Below are positions 14,002 through 17,150 of a stretch of 17,150 nt of DNA, piece after piece. How positions within the stretch are numbered: the stretch's first letter is position 1; every line of letters begins with the position of its first letter. The DNA is from Deltaproteobacteria bacterium (GTDB taxonomy: Bacteria > Myxococcota > Polyangia > Polyangiales > B10-G4). Under the pieces are notes generated by a model, which saw only the letters and a program-made list of their open reading frames with translations, was not told the DNA's origin and made no database searches. Where the stretch lies: positions 1 to 17,150 of the forward strand of contig JAFDCW010000042.1 of NCBI GenBank assembly GCA_019312705.1. Direction: 5' to 3'. The translations under genes and the position numbers were made by a program.

Positions 14002-14931
14002 GTGACGGGGAAGCGAGGAAAGCGCCGCAAGCCGCCCACGGCGGTTACGGCCACGGTGCGCCTCGAGGGCGCGACCCCCTATCAGCAGGAGATCGCCCGG
14101 AGTGTACGGGCCCAGTACCGGCCGGCGCTCTCGGTCATGAGTGGCCACCGGAAGGGCGAGAAGATCCTCGTCGAAGACTCGAACGCCGTCATCGGCCGAG
14201 ACCCGGACGCCGAAGTTTGTATCGACGACGTCGGCGTGAGCTGGGAGCACGCCCGCATCGAAGACCAGGGGGGCAGCTGGACCTTGATCGACATGGGCAG
14301 CACCAATGGCACCGTGGTCAACGGCGGCAAGGTCGAAGAAATGCCCCTCAATCACGGCGACAAGCTGGTCTTCGGGACGACGATGGTGCGCTTCGAGATC
14401 CAGGACGCCGCCGACCAGGCCTTCGATGCGTTCGTCACGCGCCTTCTAAACGTCGACGACCTCACGGGCCTCTACCTGAGGCGGCGCTTCGACACCGAGC
14501 TCAAGCAATTGCTCGTGCGGGCCAGCGTCGACCACGAGCACCTCGGCATGTTGGTGATGGACCTCGATGGAATCAAGGCCATCAACGACGCAAACGGGCA
14601 TGAGTTCGGGGCGTTTACCATCAGCCACGCGGGTAAGGTCATCGGCGAGGTAGTGGGCGAGCGCGGCATCGCCTGCCGGTGGGGTGGAGACGAGTTTCTC
14701 GCCGCGCTCCCCGGCTGCGACATCGAGCACACCCTCGTCGTCGGTGAAGAGATTCGGGTGGCCATCGACGCCCATCACTTCGAACACGACGAGGTCGTCC
14801 TTCACCCCGGCGTCTCAGTCGGCGCGAGCGCCTACCCGGAACACGCCGCCGACGCCGAAGCGCTCTTCCGCGCCGCCGACGAGGCGATGTACCGCGCCAA
14901 ACGCGCCGGCAAAGGCCGCGTCTCGCGCTGA
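14002..14931 (+). CDS. FHA-GGDEF diguanylate cyclase
   Basis: 309 residues from GTG at 14002; an ATG at 13936 would overlap the preceding gene and adds no conserved sequence. A short basic N-terminus is followed by an FHA domain (about residues 50-125: IGRDPDAEV, SWEHARIED, DMGSTNGTVVNGG), which binds phosphothreonine. The GGDEF domain runs from DDLTGLYLRRRF to the end; the intact signature GGDEF is at 228-232. It should make the second messenger c-di-GMP from GTP. The product-inhibition site (RxxD five residues before GGDEF) is absent, as the sequence there is GERG. The usual GD pair of the helix after the metal site reads GA (GHEFGAF). Activity may be steered by a kinase through the FHA domain. 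The PilZ protein at 8122 is a possible downstream reader. Confidence 0.93.
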   Translation: MTGKRGKRRKPPTAVTATVRLEGATPYQQEIARSVRAQYRPALSVMSGHRKGEKILVEDSNAVIGRDPDAEVCIDDVGVSWEHARIEDQGGSWTLIDMGSTNGTVVNGGKVEEMPLNHGDKLVFGTTMVRFEIQDAADQAFDAFVTRLLNVDDLTGLYLRRRFDTELKQLLVRASVDHEHLGMLVMDLDGIKAINDANGHEFGAFTISHAGKVIGEVVGERGIACRWGGDEFLAALPGCDIEHTLVVGEEIRVAIDAHHFEHDEVVLHPGVSVGASAYPEHAADAEALFRAADEAMYRAKRAGKGRVSR

Positions 14932-14941
14932 AGCGTGGTTT

Positions 14942-15008
14942 GCCTAGTGTGTGATTCATGGTCACGGGAGGGAGGAACCTTCCGTGGCCGTGCATCACGC
15001 ACTAAGGC
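14942..15008 (+). terminator. Very long imperfect hairpin between convergent genes
   Basis: Left arm 14945-14971 and right arm 14978-15004 pair over 27 positions with a 6-base loop (GAGGAA). In a plus-strand RNA there are 22 Watson-Crick pairs, 4 G-U pairs and only 1 mismatch (14956). The stem can be extended by GCC/GGC around one bulged A (15005). It follows the FHA-GGDEF stop by 13 bases and its right arm ends at the stop of the signal peptidase gene. It may end transcription from either side or be a stable RNA end, but there is no T-run, so rho-independent termination is not shown. A processed RNA or a mobile repeat relic is also possible. Confidence 0.6.
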
Positions 15009-15589
15009 CCTTCGCAGGGGTCTCGGGGCTCTACCCGCAAGTCGTGTTCCCCAACTATGCCGACGATCCGCTCGACGGGCACAGTGCCGAAGGAGCGACT
15101 GTCGTTGCTGCGCCCCCGGTGATCGCCAAGTAGGTAGACGTGTCCTGCGGGGACCGTGATCGGAGGCAAATCGGAGGTGGGAGTCAGGGGGTCACGCTTG
15201 GTCCGGAAGACGCGCCCATCGATCACCTCTTCAAAGCAGATGAAACCATCGGCAGAGTCGACGCGATCCGCCACGATGGGCTCCCCGTTGCGCATGACGA
15301 AGAAGCCATCGAGGTCGATCTCGTCTCCGGCGACCCCAATCACCCTCTTCATGACCAGGAGCTCGTCGGTGTCGGGGCTTTCGAAGATGACGACGTCTCC
15401 GGGACGCAGGTCAGCCACGGGGCGGGAGACGATGACGCGATCTCCATCTACCCACCCCGGCTCCATCGAAGGCCCCTCGACCACGATGGGCGAGACGGCG
15501 TAGTAGAAGAAGCCAATCGCCGTGAGGCCGCCGGCGATGACAAAGGCGATGGCTCCGAGCACGATCGCGAAGCGTCTCTTCTTACTCAA
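15002..15589 (-). CDS. lepB: Signal peptidase I
   Basis: 195 residues, a compact form of the family. It cuts signal peptides from exported proteins at the outer face of the inner membrane. A single membrane anchor is at about residues 8-30. The catalytic serine is Ser41 in EGPSMEP, the general base lysine is Lys81 in VMKRVIG, and the conserved GDHRGRSNDSRSFG box is near 155. The start is a TTG at 15589: AAGGAG lies 7 bases before it, and the frame overlaps the end of the TetR gene by 8 bases, which implies coupled translation. The short periplasmic domain suggests a specialised or secondary enzyme, but this is inference. The stop lies inside the right arm of the long hairpin. Confidence 0.95.
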   Translation of the reverse strand: MSKKRRFAIVLGAIAFVIAGGLTAIGFFYYAVSPIVVEGPSMEPGWVDGDRVIVSRPVADLRPGDVVIFESPDTDELLVMKRVIGVAGDEIDLDGFFVMRNGEPIVADRVDSADGFICFEEVIDGRVFRTKRDPLTPTSDLPPITVPAGHVYLLGDHRGRSNDSRSFGTVPVERIVGIVGEHDLRVEPRDPCEGP

Positions 15590-16253
15590 CGTCCGTCTCC
15601 TTCAACATCACGCGGCGAATGAGCTGGCCGAGGTGCTCGCGGAACCATCGGTCACGTTCGGCTCCTGGACGATGGCCGAGGCTCTCCCAGAACACGTCGC
15701 GACCGATGGAATAGCCGAAGCCGGCGGTGCTGACGAGGACCATCATCAGCTCGAGGTCGTCGCGGGAGAATGGCTGGGGCGTTCCCTCGGCGGTGTATCG
15801 GGCCTCGATCGCGTCGGCGAGAACTTTCATGCCCTTCTGACGGCGCGGGAAGAAGTCGGCGGCCTCGAGGCGCCCGGAGAGAAACGCCCACGCGGCGAGG
15901 CGCCCGTACATCGGGTTCCCGAGGGCCTCGAAGTAGTAGTCGAGGAGGTCGTCGATGCCCCCGGTGGTCAGCACGGTGAGGCGCTCGATGAAGCCGCGAC
16001 GAACCCCGGCGACGTGCTCCTCGAGGGCCGCTTCGACGAGCTGATCGAAGGTGCCGAAGTAGTGGGAGACGAGGGCGTGGCTGACTCCGGCCCGGCGGGC
16101 GACATCCTTGAGGCCAGCCGCATCGGGACCCTTCTCGGAGAGCACCTCCTTGGCGGCTCCGAGGATGATCGCGCGGGCCTCCTCGGGTCGCCGGCGGGCG
16201 CGCTTCCCTTCCTTGCCGCCGCTCTTTGCTTGCTTGGGAAACTTCTTCGCCAC
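15582..16253 (-). CDS. TetR-family transcriptional regulator
   Basis: 223 residues from a GTG at 16253. The frame stays open further upstream through a hydrophobic stretch, but that region is the promoter/operator, so the longer start is rejected. After a Lys/Arg-rich N-terminus comes the TetR DNA-binding domain: EEARAIILGAAKEVLSEKG and the helix-turn-helix DVARRAGVSHALVSHYFGTFDQLVEAAL. The rest is an all-helical ligand-binding and dimer domain. There is no ribosome-binding site of note before the GTG. It is divergent from the Coq4-family gene and upstream of, and overlapping, signal peptidase I. By position it most likely represses the Coq4 gene through the palindrome at 16305-16327, and perhaps itself. 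The inducer is unknown; an isoprenoid or quinone-like ligand would fit but is speculation. Confidence 0.88.
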   Translation of the reverse strand: MAKKFPKQAKSGGKEGKRARRRPEEARAIILGAAKEVLSEKGPDAAGLKDVARRAGVSHALVSHYFGTFDQLVEAALEEHVAGVRRGFIERLTVLTTGGIDDLLDYYFEALGNPMYGRLAAWAFLSGRLEAADFFPRRQKGMKVLADAIEARYTAEGTPQPFSRDDLELMMVLVSTAGFGYSIGRDVFWESLGHRPGAERDRWFREHLGQLIRRVMLKETDVE

Positions 16254-16282
16254 GGGCCGACGATAAATCGTTATTGGCGCCG

Positions 16283-16327
16283 TTGACAACGAGTAAGTCG
16301 CCACTATTGTCAACACTGTCAACAATA
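16283..16327 (+). promoter_or_regulatory. Promoter of the Coq4-family gene with overlapping TetR-type operator
   Basis: On the plus strand, TTGACA (16283-16288), a 16-base spacer and TATTGT (16305-16310) form a good sigma70-type promoter. Bases 16305-16327 make a 23-bp palindrome with 9 of 11 complementary pairs about the centre base 16316 (TATTGT at one end, ACAATA at the other). Its left end is the -10 box, so a protein bound there would block RNA polymerase. On the minus strand, TTGTCA (16289-16284) and TTTATC after 16 bases may be the TetR promoter. The two -35 boxes share the sequence GTTGACAAC. Confidence 0.7.
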
Positions 16328-16335
16328 GGAGCCCC

Positions 16336-17046
16336 ATGATCAGCCCCACCGAGTCCAGGTCGTCTCATCCCGCCGATGAGGCCCACGCAGCGCAGGTCGC
16401 CCTCGAGGGCGGAGCCATCGCCCGGGCCCGGGTTACGGCGAATGCTCTGGGAAAGCTGCTTTCGGACCCCAATGACACGAGCCAGGCCTTCCTCGTCGGC
16501 CTCGCCTCGAACGCCCACCGCTTTCCGCGTTTCCTCGCCCGCTTCGTGGCGAGCGAAGACGGCGCCCGGCTGCTCCGAGAGCAACCTTGCATCGATTCCG
16601 AGCATATCGACTACGACGCCCTCCGGGAGCTACCGGCGACGACCCTCGGCGGGGCCTACGCGCGGTTCCTCGACGACCAAGGCCTCGACCCGGACATCTT
16701 TCAGGCGCCTCCGGGGATCCCATCGATGATCGCCTATATCTCGAAGCGCGTCCGCCAGAGCCACGACCTCTGGCACGTGCTCACCGGCTACGACACGGAC
16801 GTGCGCTCCGAACTCGCGCTCCAGGCCTTCACCTGGCGCGTCACCGGCATGCCCAGCTCGGCGATGATCGCCTTCGGCGGGGCGATGCGCTTCGGCCTCA
16901 GCCCCGGCCACCGAGGCGTCGTCCGAGAAGTCCTCGAAGGCGCGCGACGCGGCGAACGCGCCGCGTTCTTGCCGGTGGTCGTCTGGGAAGACCACTTCGA
17001 GCGGCCCCTCGCGGTGGTTCGTGAGGAACTCGGCATCGAAGCCTGA
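16336..17046 (+). CDS. Coq4-family protein (ubiquinone-biosynthesis type)
   Basis: 236 residues, the usual Coq4 length. The family metal-binding motif HDxxHx11E is present exactly: His143, Asp144, His147 and Glu159 in HDLWHVLTGYDTD...SE. In eukaryotes Coq4 is required for ubiquinone synthesis, acting at C1 of the head group. Bacterial members are less well understood, and myxobacteria mainly use menaquinone, so the substrate here is open. The ATG has AGGAG 4 bases upstream. It follows the promoter and operator at 16283-16327 and is divergent from the TetR gene, suggesting inducible expression. No other quinone-biosynthesis gene is in the window. Confidence 0.9.
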   Translation: MISPTESRSSHPADEAHAAQVALEGGAIARARVTANALGKLLSDPNDTSQAFLVGLASNAHRFPRFLARFVASEDGARLLREQPCIDSEHIDYDALRELPATTLGGAYARFLDDQGLDPDIFQAPPGIPSMIAYISKRVRQSHDLWHVLTGYDTDVRSELALQAFTWRVTGMPSSAMIAFGGAMRFGLSPGHRGVVREVLEGARRGERAAFLPVVVWEDHFERPLAVVREELGIEA

Positions 17047-17150
17047 GCGCGGCCGCTTTGCATGAGCGGTGGGGTGTATTCTGGATTGACGGCGTACTTG
17101 GGGGTGCCTCCAGCTCCAGGGGCTTAGGACGCGGTGGGCTGCGCGACCCT
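17047..17150. other. Right-edge non-coding segment
   Basis: The 104 bases after the Coq4-family stop hold no clear gene. An ATTGACGG sequence near 17087 could be a -35 box for a gene beyond the edge. I can see nothing else with certainty. Confidence 0.3.

Noticed and set aside
16254..16349. Hydrophobic N-terminal extension of the TetR gene, looking like a membrane segment
   Set aside because: It would be encoded by the promoter/operator and the first codons of the opposite gene; a TetR protein should begin near the GTG at 16253.

Overview
The window is high-GC, densely packed bacterial DNA. Its style suggests a myxobacterium-like member of the Myxococcota (Polyangiales or Sandaracinaceae type). 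The signs are a Cys-anchored lipoprotein with a Thr/Asp/Gly-rich linker and FG-GAP-like repeats, an FHA-GGDEF signalling protein, a PilZ protein, K/A/T-rich low-complexity tails on an enzyme, and many coupled start/stop overlaps. The organism call is inference; there is no rRNA or other taxonomic marker.

Layout. (1) 1-480, minus: N-terminal part of an ABC-F type ATPase that runs off the left edge. (2) 481-808: control region with a 56-bp tandem repeat whose four arms can pair in alternative ways, plus a separate hairpin. (3) 809-3613, plus: a five-gene operon resembling the translocon cassette of a type III secretion system (small coiled-coil protein, EspA/SseB-like filament or tip protein, short TPR chaperone, SseC/YopB-like pore protein, minor translocator). 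No secretion apparatus genes are present. The three predicted exported proteins share an IEGxG motif at their N-termini. (4) 3610-8047, minus: lipA - E1alpha - E1beta - E2, a branched-chain 2-oxoacid dehydrogenase operon with its own lipoyl synthase, behind a good sigma70-type promoter. The E1alpha has lost the usual thiamine-diphosphate motif. A PilZ gene lies just upstream on the same strand. (5) 8577-12131, plus: the lipoprotein, a SlyD-like FKBP isomerase with a His/acidic tail, and a THUMP/RlmL-like RNA methyltransferase with basic tails at both ends; the last two overlap in different frames. (6) 12132-12421: three imperfect tandem copies of a structured repeat of about 100 bp fill a convergent gap. 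(7) 12422-14931: a short, divergent soluble inorganic pyrophosphatase (minus) head-to-head with an unknown helical protein (plus), followed by an FHA-GGDEF diguanylate cyclase. (8) 14942-15008: a very long imperfect hairpin between convergent genes. (9) 15002-17046: signal peptidase I and a TetR regulator overlap on the minus strand, and a Coq4-family gene is transcribed divergently from a promoter whose -10 box lies inside a near-perfect 23-bp palindrome.

Working together: the LipA made by the first gene of the dehydrogenase operon can build the lipoyl group on Lys44 of the E2 encoded by the last gene, and E1beta pairs with E1alpha. In the translocon cassette, the TPR chaperone sits directly before the hydrophobic translocators it would hold. 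The TetR protein most simply represses the Coq4-family gene. The strongest leads are the detached translocon cassette, the E1alpha with a degenerate active site, the long hairpin whose wobble pairs suit only one strand, the structured repeats at 533-643 and 12145-12421, and the TetR/Coq4 unit.
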